A stretch of DNA of 21,941 nucleotides from a virus. The stretch covers positions 1 to 21,941 of IMG/VR virus record IMGVR_UViG_3300002140_000041. One strand, given 5' to 3'. Shown in pieces: positions 11,494-19,255 of this stretch. Below the pieces are notes generated by a model that saw nothing but the letters and a program-made list of their open reading frames with translations, did no database searches and had not been told where the DNA came from. A program made the translations under genes and the position numbers. Within the stretch, counting starts at the first letter, position 1; every line of letters begins with the position of its first letter.

Positions 11494-11840
11494 CTAACTT
11501 AACAAGCATAAAAATATTTGGTAAACCCTTTGAAGTGAAGTTCCTTGAGGACGACTTTGAATCCAACACCCTTGGGCTGTGTAGATCTGTAGGCAACTCA
11601 ATCACCATTCTTGAGGGCATGACACCAGCAGAAGAGTTGGACACCGTCCTCCACGAATTACTGCATGCGATAAGCCATGTGATGAGTGTTCCGTTCCCTA
11701 ACCAAGAAGCCGAGGAGGTCGTAGTTCACATGATTGGGACAGGTTTAGCCGGTGTGTTCTTGGACAACCCAAGTCTGCTTGCGTACATCGCACAGACCAT
11801 CAAGAAAGTACAGGCTCCCCGTGTCAACAAAAAGAAATAA
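11490..11840 (+). CDS. Putative small zinc metallopeptidase-like protein (HExxH)
   Basis: A 116-residue protein starting at TTG in the overlap with the preceding gene (TTGA). It contains LDTVLHELLHAISHVM with the zincin signature H55-E-L-L-H59 inside a helix, and a following helix EAEEVVVHMIGTGLAGVF whose E74-E76 could supply a third zinc ligand, as in minimal gluzincin/ImmA-like folds. The beginning (IKIFGKPFEVKF) looks like a beta-hairpin. No signal peptide or transmembrane segment, so it would act in the cytoplasm. Small HExxH proteins occur in phage replication regions, but their substrates are mostly unknown. The catalytic role is inferred only from the motif. Confidence 0.65.
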   Translation: MTNLTSIKIFGKPFEVKFLEDDFESNTLGLCRSVGNSITILEGMTPAEELDTVLHELLHAISHVMSVPFPNQEAEEVVVHMIGTGLAGVFLDNPSLLAYIAQTIKKVQAPRVNKKK

Positions 11841-12015
11841 GTGCACCCTGTGTACCGATACCTTCAGCCTAAAAGATGAAGGTGGGATCCAAGCTGAGTT
11901 TGGTATCCGACCCGTCACCTTCTGCCAGACATGCACCATCTCATTAATCAAGATGGTTGACTTGCTGTTGGAGGGGGACGACGAGGAAGTACCAGAGGGT
12001 ACGGTTTACCAATGA
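11821..12015 (+). CDS. Small two-CxxC (zinc-ribbon-like) protein
   Basis: A 64-residue frame from a GTG at 11821, with C8-x2-C11 and C35-x2-C38 separated by 23 residues, the spacing of a zinc ribbon or knuckle pair, then a hydrophobic helix SLIKMVDLLLEG and an acidic tail GDDEEVPEGTVYQ. It overlaps the upstream gene by 20 nt and the thyX start by ATGA. GTG is chosen because it is the closest start before the first cysteine; earlier in-frame starts would only repeat the shadow of the previous gene. The ribosome binding site is weak. Function unknown; nucleic-acid or protein binding is a guess. Confidence 0.6.
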   Translation: MSTKRNKCTLCTDTFSLKDEGGIQAEFGIRPVTFCQTCTISLIKMVDLLLEGDDEEVPEGTVYQ

Positions 12016-12656
12016 TTGTCAGTGCACCAAAAGTCCAGTTCCTAGACAAGCTTGGTACAGACCTGACTATCGTGAACGCTGCCCGTGTGAGCTTTGAGAA
12101 AGAGTCCGAGCTAGAGAACGGGTTCCTAAAGCTATCAGACGAGAAGCTGCTCCGCTACTTAGCTCTGCACAACCACACGTCACCCTTCAACCATGCGTTC
12201 CTACAGTTCCGTGTGACCGCACCGCTCTTTGTTGCACGTCAGTTGGTCAAGCACAAGTTCCTCGTATGGAACGAAGTGTCACGCCGCTACGTCGATACAG
12301 AGCCAGACATCTACATCCCAAAGGTGTGGAGAAAACGTGCAGCCAATGTCAAGCAGGGCAGTAGTGACCAGCCAGCAGACCTTGGTAGTTCATCACCAAC
12401 CAATGCGGTGCTTCAACTCTTGATTGAGTTCGACGCATTGCTTGAGCGTGGTGTGTGTCCTGAGCAAGCCCGGATGATCCTCCCCCAGAACATGATGACC
12501 TCTTGGTACTGGAGTGGATCGCTTGGAGCCTTCACTGACATGGTCAACCTAAGACTTGGTGAGGGCGCACAAGAAGAAGCTGGCGACGTTGCCCGTCTTA
12601 TCAAAACCCATATCGAAGCTGCGTTCCCCGTCGCTTCTAAATACCTTATCAAATGA
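12012..12656 (+). CDS. thyX: FAD-dependent thymidylate synthase ThyX
   Basis: A 214-residue flavin-dependent thymidylate synthase that methylates dUMP to dTMP using methylenetetrahydrofolate, NADPH and FAD. The ThyX signature RHR-x7-S appears as K80-H-K-x7-S90 within KHKFLVWNEVSRRYV; the NEVSRRY part is typical. The N-terminal NAARVSFEKES segment and the later PQNMMTSWYWSGSLGAFTDMVNLR region (dUMP/FAD contacts) also fit. The K for R substitutions keep charge and are seen in phage versions, as far as I recall. It supplies dTTP alongside the ribonucleotide reductase at 13584. Its start overlaps the previous stop, and its end overlaps the exonuclease start (ATGA). Confidence 0.95.
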   Translation: MIVSAPKVQFLDKLGTDLTIVNAARVSFEKESELENGFLKLSDEKLLRYLALHNHTSPFNHAFLQFRVTAPLFVARQLVKHKFLVWNEVSRRYVDTEPDIYIPKVWRKRAANVKQGSSDQPADLGSSSPTNAVLQLLIEFDALLERGVCPEQARMILPQNMMTSWYWSGSLGAFTDMVNLRLGEGAQEEAGDVARLIKTHIEAAFPVASKYLIK

Positions 12657-13405
12657 CAACAACAACAATTACAGGGTTGGTCGATGCCGACATCATCGCC
12701 TATCAAGCAGCCGCAGCAGTAGAGCAACCCTTTGATTGGGGTAACGGTCTGTGGACTCTCCATGCTTTTGAGAATGAAGCTATCGCCCATCTTGAGAACG
12801 CCATCACAACCATCAAGGAAGTGACAGGTGTAAGTAACTTACTGATGGCACTGACCAGTATCAACAACTGGCGTGTGGATGTACTACCTACGTACAAGAT
12901 GAACCGGAAGAAGACTCGTAAGCCGATCCTCTTGCCGTTCCTGCGTCAGTACCTTGTAGACAACTACACCACGTTAGCTATCCCACGTCTTGAGGGTGAC
13001 GACATCCTTGGGATCCTATCGACAACTCATGCACCTGCGTTGATCATCAGCCTCGACAAGGATCTGAAGACAGTGCCGGGTGACCACTACCACCTGACCA
13101 CCCGTGAGTTGTCACATGTCAGCGAAGACGAAGCTAACTACAACCACTTCTTCCAGACCCTGACAGGTGATACGACCGATGGTTACACAGGGTGTCCGGG
13201 CATCGGCCCAGTCAGTGCAGCAAGGTTACTCGAAGGTCTTTCTTACGAAGACATGTGGGCTGTGATCGTTAAGGCATTTGCCAAAGCAAAGCTTCCTGAA
13301 TCAGCAGCCATCCAACAAGCAAGAGTCGCACGTATCTGCCGCGCCTCTGACTTCAACCAAATAACCCAAGAAGTAATCCTATGGAATCCACCACATATCA
13401 GGTAG
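12653..13405 (+). CDS. 5'-3' exonuclease (T7 gp6-like, FEN/PIN-like family)
   Basis: A 250-residue exonuclease that removes RNA primers and degrades host DNA in T7-type phages. Metal-binding clusters are visible: LVD11-A-D13 near the N-terminus, LEGDDILG with E114, D116 and D117, SLD135-K-D137, and D173 and D176 in GDTTDGYTG. It is followed by the helix-hairpin-helix (H3TH) CPGIGPVSAARLL at 181-193. Order after DNA polymerase is as in T7 gene 6. The start overlaps thyX by 4 nt. The C-terminus overlaps the next gene by 25 nt. Confidence 0.94.
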   Translation: MTTTTITGLVDADIIAYQAAAAVEQPFDWGNGLWTLHAFENEAIAHLENAITTIKEVTGVSNLLMALTSINNWRVDVLPTYKMNRKKTRKPILLPFLRQYLVDNYTTLAIPRLEGDDILGILSTTHAPALIISLDKDLKTVPGDHYHLTTRELSHVSEDEANYNHFFQTLTGDTTDGYTGCPGIGPVSAARLLEGLSYEDMWAVIVKAFAKAKLPESAAIQQARVARICRASDFNQITQEVILWNPPHIR

Positions 13406-13596
13406 GCGGCTCTCACTACAACGACAAAGACAAAGCCATGCAGCCGTGGCTAATCATTGAAGCGTGGGAACTCGACTTCTGGCAAGGCAACGCACTTAAA
13501 TATCTCCTTCGCTACCCATACAAGGGTGGTGTTGAGGATCTACGCAAGTGCAAACACTACATCGAATACCTCATTGAACGCGAATGCAACAAATAA
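13381..13596 (+). CDS. DUF3310 family protein
   Basis: A 71-residue protein with the full DUF3310 pattern: GGSHYNDKDKAMQPWLIIEAW at the N-terminus, then DFWQGNALKYLLRYPYKGGVEDLRKCKHYIEYLIE. The family (sometimes annotated 'nucleotide kinase' without proof) is common in T7-like phages near nucleotide-metabolism genes. Here it sits between the exonuclease and the ribonucleotide reductase, overlapping both. It is small, soluble and helical, with no nucleotide-binding P-loop, so a kinase role is not supported. Biochemical function unknown. Confidence 0.88.
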   Translation: MESTTYQVGGSHYNDKDKAMQPWLIIEAWELDFWQGNALKYLLRYPYKGGVEDLRKCKHYIEYLIERECNK

Positions 13597-15557
13597 CAAA
13601 CACACCATCTCTCCGCGCACAAGTAATCACACGTCGCACATATAACCGACCGCTTATAGAAGGCGGCTTTGAATCTTGGGAACAAACAGTAGACCGTGTT
13701 ATGGAACATCAAGCATGGTTATGGACACGAGCCAAACCTGCTAATGATTTCTGGAAAAGCAGTCAGCTTGATGAACTAGATGAACTACGCACCCTTATGC
13801 TGGAACGTAAGGTGTTGACATCCGGTCGCACCCTGTGGCTAGGGGGCACTGAGGTGGCTAAGAAGCGTGAGGCAAGCCAGTTTAACTGTAGCTTCACAAA
13901 CGTAGAGACAGTGATGGACTGCGTGGATACCCTTTGGTTATTGCTGCAAGGCTGTGGTGTAGGCTTCCGACCCATTGTTGGTCAGTTGACTGGATACCAG
14001 AAACCAATCCCTAAGCTAACTGTTAAGCGCAGTGAACGTACCGCCAAAGGAGGTGTGGCACATAACGAGGAGACATTTGATGCAGCAACCGGAGTGTGGA
14101 CAATCAAGGTTGGCGACAGTGCCGAAGCTTGGGCAAAGTCCATCGGTAAGCTGGTCGCTCATAAGTTTCCCGCCCGTGAACTTGTACTCGATTTCTCCGA
14201 GATCCGACCAGCTGGCGATAGGCTTGCTGGGTACGGCTGGATAAGCTCAGGTGACGCTTCGCTGTGCAAGGCATACACAGCTATACATAAGCTGTTGAAC
14301 CGCCGTGCAGGGTCTCTGTTGACACGCATGAACATCCTCGACTTAGTCAACTGGATGGGTACTGTACTGTCGTCACGCCGTAGCGCTGAGATCGCCTTGT
14401 TTACTTTCGGTGAAGATGAATGGGAGCAGTTCGCTGTTGCTAAGAAAGACTTCTGGATTGCCAACGAACAACGCGCTCAGTCCAACAACTCTCTGGTGTT
14501 CAACACTAAGCCTTTGAAGACAGAGCTTGAGAAGATCTTTGGTTTGATGGTTGCCTCAGGTGGCAGCGAACCCGGCTTTATTAATGGACAAGCAGCAACC
14601 AAACGTGCGCCATGGTTCAAGGGTTCTAACCCATGCGTTGAGATCTTGTTGGGAAACAAATCGTTCTGCAACTTGACCGAGATAGACCTGAATAAGTTTC
14701 ATGGTGACAGTGCTGGACTGCGTCGTGCGGTTGAGATTGCAGCCCGTGCTAACTACCGCCAGACCTGCGTGAACCTTCGCGACGGTATCTTGCAAGAAGC
14801 ATGGCACATGAACAACGACTTCCTGCGTTTGTGTGGTGTGGGCTTGACTGGTATAGCTACCCGTCCAGACCTACAAGCCTATGACTATGCAGAACTACAA
14901 CGCACAGCGACCAGTGCTGCTTATGCAATGGCGGATGAGCTTGGAACCCCACGTCCAAAGAACATCACGACCGTCAAGCCAAGCGGTACATTGAGCAAGA
15001 TCATGGACACAACAGAAGGTGTGCATAAGCCATTGGGCAAGTACATCATCAACAACGTTGTCTTCAGCAAGTTTGATTTAGTGGTTCCAAAGTTGCGCGG
15101 CGCTGGCTACAAAGTCTTTGACCATCCGTTTGATAAAGAGTCAGTCTTAGTTGCACTGCCTGTCAAGTGGGACACGGTTGAGTTTGATGTCAACAAGGGC
15201 ATGGAAGTGAACCTTGAGTCAGCCATTGATCAGCTGGAGCGTTACAAAATGCTGATGACCAACTGGTGTCAACAGAACGTATCGGCAACCATTAGCTATG
15301 ACGCAGACGAAGTGCCTGTCATTGTGGATTGGTTACTGGACAACTGGGATAACTACGTCGGTGTCAGCTTCCTGTTCCGCAACGACCCAACCAAGACCGC
15401 TGCCGACCTTGGCTACCCATACCTGCCACAGGAGGTGGTTACCAAAGAGGTGTACGAAAAGTACGTTGCCAACATTGTTGACTTCGAGCTAGACGAGACC
15501 ACCGTGTCAGACACGTTAGACGATGACTGTGCCACTGGCGCATGTCCTATCCGCTAA
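13584..15557 (+). CDS. nrdJ: Adenosylcobalamin-dependent (class II) ribonucleotide reductase
   Basis: A 657-residue monomeric-type class II ribonucleotide reductase, making deoxyribonucleotides from ribonucleotides with a B12-generated radical. Active-site spacing matches the Lactobacillus leichmannii enzyme: C102 in QFNCSFTN, C351 and E353 in SNPCVEI, C362 in SFCNLTEI (C351/E353/C362 spacing equals C408/E410/C419). The C-terminal redox pair is C649-x4-C654 in CATGACPIR, spaced like C731/C736. No class I small subunit or class III activase is nearby, which supports class II. The host or environment must supply cobalamin. It overlaps the DUF3310 gene by 13 nt and is followed by a strong hairpin. 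Such genes are known auxiliary metabolic genes of aquatic podoviruses. Confidence 0.95.
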   Translation: MQQITNTPSLRAQVITRRTYNRPLIEGGFESWEQTVDRVMEHQAWLWTRAKPANDFWKSSQLDELDELRTLMLERKVLTSGRTLWLGGTEVAKKREASQFNCSFTNVETVMDCVDTLWLLLQGCGVGFRPIVGQLTGYQKPIPKLTVKRSERTAKGGVAHNEETFDAATGVWTIKVGDSAEAWAKSIGKLVAHKFPARELVLDFSEIRPAGDRLAGYGWISSGDASLCKAYTAIHKLLNRRAGSLLTRMNILDLVNWMGTVLSSRRSAEIALFTFGEDEWEQFAVAKKDFWIANEQRAQSNNSLVFNTKPLKTELEKIFGLMVASGGSEPGFINGQAATKRAPWFKGSNPCVEILLGNKSFCNLTEIDLNKFHGDSAGLRRAVEIAARANYRQTCVNLRDGILQEAWHMNNDFLRLCGVGLTGIATRPDLQAYDYAELQRTATSAAYAMADELGTPRPKNITTVKPSGTLSKIMDTTEGVHKPLGKYIINNVVFSKFDLVVPKLRGAGYKVFDHPFDKESVLVALPVKWDTVEFDVNKGMEVNLESAIDQLERYKMLMTNWCQQNVSATISYDADEVPVIVDWLLDNWDNYVGVSFLFRNDPTKTAADLGYPYLPQEVVTKEVYEKYVANIVDFELDETTVSDTLDDDCATGACPIR

Positions 15558-15569
15558 CTTAAACCAACA

Positions 15570-15605
15570 GCACCCTGTCTATAGGCTAGTCCTAGGACGG
15601 GGTGC
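15570..15605 (+). terminator. Strong stem-loop between ribonucleotide reductase and PhoH genes
   Basis: GCACCCTGTC (15570-15579) pairs with GACGGGGTGC (15596-15605) over 10 bp (one G-U). Inside, TAGG/CCTA (15582-15585 and 15591-15594) adds a further helix around CTAGT. It is very stable, but the only T-rich stretch (TCACTTTT) begins about 5 nt downstream, so it is not a textbook intrinsic terminator. It could be a terminator for the phage polymerase, an RNase III site or a 3'-end protector for the reductase transcript. Confidence 0.55.
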
Positions 15606-15635
15606 GCCCATCACTTTTACATTGAGCAATTGCAT

Positions 15636-16340
15636 ATGACTAAGAACCGCCAACGGGATAGTGATCAGAAGCCCGGTCGCTACGTCGCTGACAAATTTAA
15701 AACACGCACCGTACACCTAGAAGCCAAGACTGATCGGCAGCAGGAGTACATCGAAGCGCTGGAAGATTCAGAGCAAGTAATTGTTACCGGCAGTGCTGGT
15801 ACAGGTAAGACATACATTGCAGCCTCATGGGCAGCAAAGATGTTCCTAGAGAACAAGATCAAGAAGATCATCCTCACACGTCCTAACGTTGCCTCAGGTC
15901 GCTCACTGGGCTTCTTTCCGGGAACGATGGAAGAGAAGATGGCTCCTTGGGTTATCCCGTTTACCGACGTGATCACCAAGCATTTGGGAACCGCTGCATA
16001 CGAGATAGCTGTGAAGCGTCGCAACATTGAGATCGTCCCATTTGAGGTCATGCGTGGTCGCACATTCGATGACTCATTCGTGATCCTAGACGAAGGTCAG
16101 AACACAACTCCCAGCGAGATGAAGATGTTCTTGACACGTATCGGAGACGGCACTCGCATCGTTATCAACGGTGACGTTCGCCAGACAGATCTGAAGACAA
16201 CTTCAGGTCTAAAGACAATCATCGACATGGCTTACCACCAACGAATGGATGTGCCTCACATTGAATTTACTTCAGACGACATCGTGCGTTCAGGTATCTG
16301 TGGCATGTGGGTACGGGCGTTCGATGCGGTAGGTATTTAG
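15636..16340 (+). CDS. phoH: PhoH-like P-loop ATPase
   Basis: A 234-residue PhoH family ATPase with Walker A VTGSAGTGKTYIA, then a LTRPNVASGRSLGFFPGTMEEKM segment characteristic of PhoH, Walker B VILDEGQN, and a later sensor-like INGDVRQTDL. phoH is a frequent auxiliary gene in marine and freshwater phages; its role (RNA metabolism or phosphate stress) is unsettled. The ATG at 15636 is chosen over a TTG two codons earlier. The ribosome binding site is weak (TTGAGC). The last G of its TAG stop is the first base of promoter-like copy D, so the structural operon starts right at its end. Confidence 0.94.
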   Translation: MTKNRQRDSDQKPGRYVADKFKTRTVHLEAKTDRQQEYIEALEDSEQVIVTGSAGTGKTYIAASWAAKMFLENKIKKIILTRPNVASGRSLGFFPGTMEEKMAPWVIPFTDVITKHLGTAAYEIAVKRRNIEIVPFEVMRGRTFDDSFVILDEGQNTTPSEMKMFLTRIGDGTRIVINGDVRQTDLKTTSGLKTIIDMAYHQRMDVPHIEFTSDDIVRSGICGMWVRAFDAVGI

Positions 16341-16355
16341 GTTGCACATTAGGAG
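16340..16355 (+). promoter_or_regulatory. GGTTGCACA element, copy D (candidate promoter of the structural genes)
   Basis: GGTTGCACATTAGGAG overlaps the PhoH stop codon. CACATTAGGAGG resembles the T7 late-promoter core CACTATAGGGAG (8 of 12). If transcription starts at G16352, the leader to the ATG at 16361 is only 9 nt, and the same GGAGG acts as Shine-Dalgarno. It stands at the boundary between metabolic and virion genes. Confidence 0.55.
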
Positions 16356-16360
16356 GCATC

Positions 16361-16549
16361 ATGGCTAAAACTAAGGTTATCCCTCCAGTCCCTCAAGCAC
16401 TCCTTGAGGTACTAGAAACTAATTTCCCTGACAAGTGTCCCGCGACATATCTGACTCTTGAAGAGATCCGATTTATGCAGGGACAGTTGTCGGTCGTTAG
16501 GTTATTGCGTACAGCGTATGACCAACAAAACAAAAACATAATGGAGTAA
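16361..16549 (+). CDS. Hypothetical small protein at the head of the structural module
   Basis: A 62-residue protein starting 5 nt after GGAGG. It reads MAKTKVIPPVPQALLEVLE, then NFPDKCP and EEIRFMQGQLSVVRLLRTAYDQQNK. The C-terminal 'EEIRF-x-x-GQ-x-SVV-x-x-L' pattern recurs in small proteins of T7-like phages before the portal gene (recalled, not searched). It is probably a single helical unit with no membrane segment. Function unknown. Confidence 0.7.
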   Translation: MAKTKVIPPVPQALLEVLETNFPDKCPATYLTLEEIRFMQGQLSVVRLLRTAYDQQNKNIME

Positions 16550-16554
16550 TTAAT

Positions 16555-16782
16555 ATGTGTATTGGTTCCACGCCAAAAGCACCAGCGGCTCAAGCACCTA
16601 CCCCCACCCCAGCACCAGCGGCTCCACCACCAATCTTGCAGACTTCAGTTAATGAAGCTAACAAGAACGGTGGTTTATCAGAGTCAGGAAAGTTGGGTAC
16701 AAAGGGTTTGCGTATTGATCGTACCCAAGTTGCCATGGGCGGCTTAGGTGGCGCTACTGGCTTAAACATCCCTCGCGGTTAA
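16555..16782 (+). CDS. Pro/Ala-rich T7 gp7.3-like virion protein
   Basis: A 75-residue low-complexity protein. An MCIGSTP start leads into an Ala/Pro-rich segment (residues 8-28), then a linker and a C-terminal LRIDRTQVAMGGLGGATGLNI. Short proteins of this composition, ending LRIxR...GGxxGxxI, precede the portal gene in T7-like phages and correspond in position to T7 gene 7.3, a small virion/tail assembly protein. Sequence is too simple for firm homology, so assignment relies on placement and composition. Start ATG follows GGAG at a short distance. Confidence 0.65.
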   Translation: MCIGSTPKAPAAQAPTPTPAPAAPPPILQTSVNEANKNGGLSESGKLGTKGLRIDRTQVAMGGLGGATGLNIPRG

Positions 16783-16794
16783 TAGGGGCAGGGA

Positions 16795-18339
16795 TTGGAA
16801 AACAACAAAACATGCGCTTCCATTTATGGACAGCTAGAATCCAGCCGCCAACCTTTCTTAGACCGAGCTAGAGAGTGTTCGTTGTTGACGATCCCTGCAC
16901 TGATCCCACGTAGTGGTCACACAGGCACATCTAAACTAACGACCCCATGGCAGGGCATTGGTGCGAGGGGTGTAAACAACCTTGCATCCAAGCTCCTGTT
17001 GGCGCTCTTCCCACCGAACACTCCGTTCTTCCGTCTGGCAATCGACGACTTCACACTCGAAAAATTGACACAGCAAGAAGGCATGAGAGCCAAGGTTGAA
17101 GAAGGTCTGAATAAGATTGAGCGATCAGTCATGGCAGAGATCGAAGGTTCGGCATTACGTGTCGGCGGCTTCGAGGCTCTCAAGCATCTCTTGGTCTCAG
17201 GCAACGTACTGATGTACCTGCCCACTGAAGGTGGTGTACGTGTATTCCACCTAGACCGCTTTGTAACCAGACGTGACCCAATGGGTAATGTGCTGGACAT
17301 CATCGTCAAAGAGAACGTTAGTCCCCTAACGATTCCTGAGGAGATGAGGGCAGCAGTGCTTGGCGAAGGTGATGACAGTACAACCGTAGACAAGAGCATT
17401 GAGATGTTCACTCACGTATGGCGCGACGGTAAAAAGTGGCGTGTGTACCAAGAGGTCAAAGGTCTCAGAGTCCCCGGATCTGATGGCGACTATCCAATCG
17501 ATAAGTCCCCATGGGTTCCTGTGCGGTTCTCTAAGATCGACGGTGAAGACTACGGTCGTGGCTATGTTGAAGAATACTTAGGTGACCTGAAGTCACTCGA
17601 AGGTTTGACACAGGCAATCGTTGAAGGCTCCGCAGCCGCTGCCAAGCTGGTGTTCCTAGTGAACCCCAACGGCACTACGGACAAGGCTGACCTAGCTTCT
17701 AGTGAGAACGGTGCATTCGTCGATGGCAATGTCCAAGACGTTAATGTCCTGCAACTCCAGAAGTTCAACGACTTCCGTGTAGCCCACGACACCATCAACG
17801 GTATCACTGAGCGCCTGAGTTATGCATTCATGCTGAACTCTGCTGTGCAACGCAGTGGAGACCGTGTGACTGCCGAAGAGATCCGGTTCATGGCTAGTGA
17901 ACTTGAGGATGGTCTGGGTGGTATCTACTCAATCCTGTCTCAAGAGATGCAGCTGCCATTAGTAAAACGCTTGATGTTTGCAATGGAGCGTCAAAAGCGT
18001 CTGCCAGCTTTACCTGACGGTACGGTATCGCCAGTGATCGTCACAGGCATGGAAGCACTTGGACGTGGACACGATCTAAACAAGCTAAACATCTTCTTAC
18101 AGAACCTCTCACCACTAGGCCCACAAGCTCTAGCTGAGTACATGAACATAAGTGATTACATCACCCGTGTCGGTACGTCTTTAGGCATTGATATGAAGGG
18201 TCTCATCAAGTCCCAAGAAGAAGTTGATGCAGCCCGACAGCAAGCCCAAGAAGCACAGATGATGCAACAGATGGCAGTGCCAGGAATGCAAGAGGCAAGC
18301 AAGATGATGCAACAAGGAATAGCTAATGAAAACAAGTAA
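16795..18339 (+). CDS. Portal / head-tail connector protein (T7 gp8-like)
   Basis: A 514-residue portal (T7 gp8: 536) that forms the dodecameric DNA gate at one capsid vertex. The start is TTG behind GGGGCAGGGA. Recognisable stretches are the N-terminal RARECSLLTIPALIPRSG, then WQGIGARGVNNLASKLLLALFPP, RYSGRGYVEEYLGDL-like DYGRGYVEEYLGDLKSLE, and ERLSYAFMLNSAVQRSGDRVTAEEIRFMA, all typical of T7-like connectors. The C-terminus is Gln/Met-rich (QQAQEAQMMQQMAVPGMQ), also usual. It is followed by a small overlapping gene and the scaffold. Confidence 0.95.
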   Translation: MENNKTCASIYGQLESSRQPFLDRARECSLLTIPALIPRSGHTGTSKLTTPWQGIGARGVNNLASKLLLALFPPNTPFFRLAIDDFTLEKLTQQEGMRAKVEEGLNKIERSVMAEIEGSALRVGGFEALKHLLVSGNVLMYLPTEGGVRVFHLDRFVTRRDPMGNVLDIIVKENVSPLTIPEEMRAAVLGEGDDSTTVDKSIEMFTHVWRDGKKWRVYQEVKGLRVPGSDGDYPIDKSPWVPVRFSKIDGEDYGRGYVEEYLGDLKSLEGLTQAIVEGSAAAAKLVFLVNPNGTTDKADLASSENGAFVDGNVQDVNVLQLQKFNDFRVAHDTINGITERLSYAFMLNSAVQRSGDRVTAEEIRFMASELEDGLGGIYSILSQEMQLPLVKRLMFAMERQKRLPALPDGTVSPVIVTGMEALGRGHDLNKLNIFLQNLSPLGPQALAEYMNISDYITRVGTSLGIDMKGLIKSQEEVDAARQQAQEAQMMQQMAVPGMQEASKMMQQGIANENK

Positions 18340-18460
18340 GAAAAAACCTGTGGAAGTAGAAGTGCCTGAGCCAGAAGCTCTGGTCACTCCAGCCCCACAG
18401 GAAACCCAAACTAACAAAAGGATTGTCCGTCCTGACGGTCGGATCATTGAACAGCACTAA
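18326..18460 (+). CDS. Small basic/acidic hypothetical protein between portal and scaffold
   Basis: A 44-residue frame with ATG inside the portal end (14-nt overlap) and TAA sharing its last base with the scaffold start (TAATG). It reads MKTSKKKPVEVEVPEPEALV, then a Pro/Gln/Thr linker, and RIVRPDGRIIEQH at the end. The charged start, flexible middle and compact conserved-looking tail suggest a small virion or assembly accessory. The overlaps on both sides support translation. No homologue is recognised. Confidence 0.6.
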   Translation: MKTSKKKPVEVEVPEPEALVTPAPQETQTNKRIVRPDGRIIEQH

Positions 18461-19248
18461 TGTCAGAAACTGTAGTAATTAACGAGAAGCCAGCTGGCGA
18501 CGACCCGGAACACATCGCGAAGATGGTTGCCCTCGCCGATGGCGCAGCAACCCCAGCGGCAGACTCCCGCCCAGAGTGGTTACCTGAGAAATTCAAGTCA
18601 GCTGAAGAGATGGCTAACGCCTATAAGTCTCTTGAGTCAAAGCTTGGAGTGAAGGAACCTGAGGCTCCTGTAGATCCTGTAGTCACACCAGATCCTGTGG
18701 ATCCTAATGCAGTCGTCCCTGACGATGCTGCATTGGCTAGTGAACTAAGTTCTAAGGGTTTGGATTTATCCAAGTTCGTAGCATCTTATGAAGCTAATGG
18801 TGAGATCAATCAGGCGGAGTATGACGAGCTTATTGCTGGTGGTTACCCACGCGACACAGTGGATCAATTCATTGAGGGACGTGTGGCTAAACGCCAGATA
18901 GACCTTCAGAATATCAAGTCGGTTGTGGGTGGTGATGCAGAGTTTGCAAGCATGTCCGCATGGGCATCTACTAATGCAAGCAATGAATCGCTCGCGTCTT
19001 ACAACAAGGCTATGGAGTCTAAAGACCAATCACTGATCAAGCTTGCCTTACAAGGTATGCATGCCCAATATAAGGATAGCCGGGGTTCAGAGCCGAAACT
19101 TCTAACTGGCGCTAACGGTACAACCGCTAGTGACCTCTATGAATCTGTACAGCAGATGACCACAGACATGAAGAGTCCGGCATACAAAACTGACCCCGCT
19201 TTCCGCCGCAAGGTAGAAGCAAAGATCTCCCGCTCCTCAATCTTCTAA
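18460..19248 (+). CDS. Capsid assembly scaffolding protein (T7 gp9-like)
   Basis: A 262-residue acidic protein (T7 gp9: 307). It carries the typical scaffold/assembly phrase RPEWLPEKFKSAEEMANAYKSLE (residues 37-59), a Pro/Asp/Val-rich disordered middle, and a helical C-terminal half. It acts transiently inside procapsids to guide capsid protein assembly. Its position between portal and capsid is as in T7, except that a holin gene intervenes before the capsid gene. Confidence 0.9.
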   Translation: MSETVVINEKPAGDDPEHIAKMVALADGAATPAADSRPEWLPEKFKSAEEMANAYKSLESKLGVKEPEAPVDPVVTPDPVDPNAVVPDDAALASELSSKGLDLSKFVASYEANGEINQAEYDELIAGGYPRDTVDQFIEGRVAKRQIDLQNIKSVVGGDAEFASMSAWASTNASNESLASYNKAMESKDQSLIKLALQGMHAQYKDSRGSEPKLLTGANGTTASDLYESVQQMTTDMKSPAYKTDPAFRRKVEAKISRSSIF

Positions 19249-19255
19249 GGCTCCT

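Noticed and set aside
15576-15590. T7-promoter-like CTATAGG upstream of phoH
   Set aside because: Only the central bases match, it lies in the loop side of a strong hairpin, and the RNA polymerase specificity loop is not T7-like.
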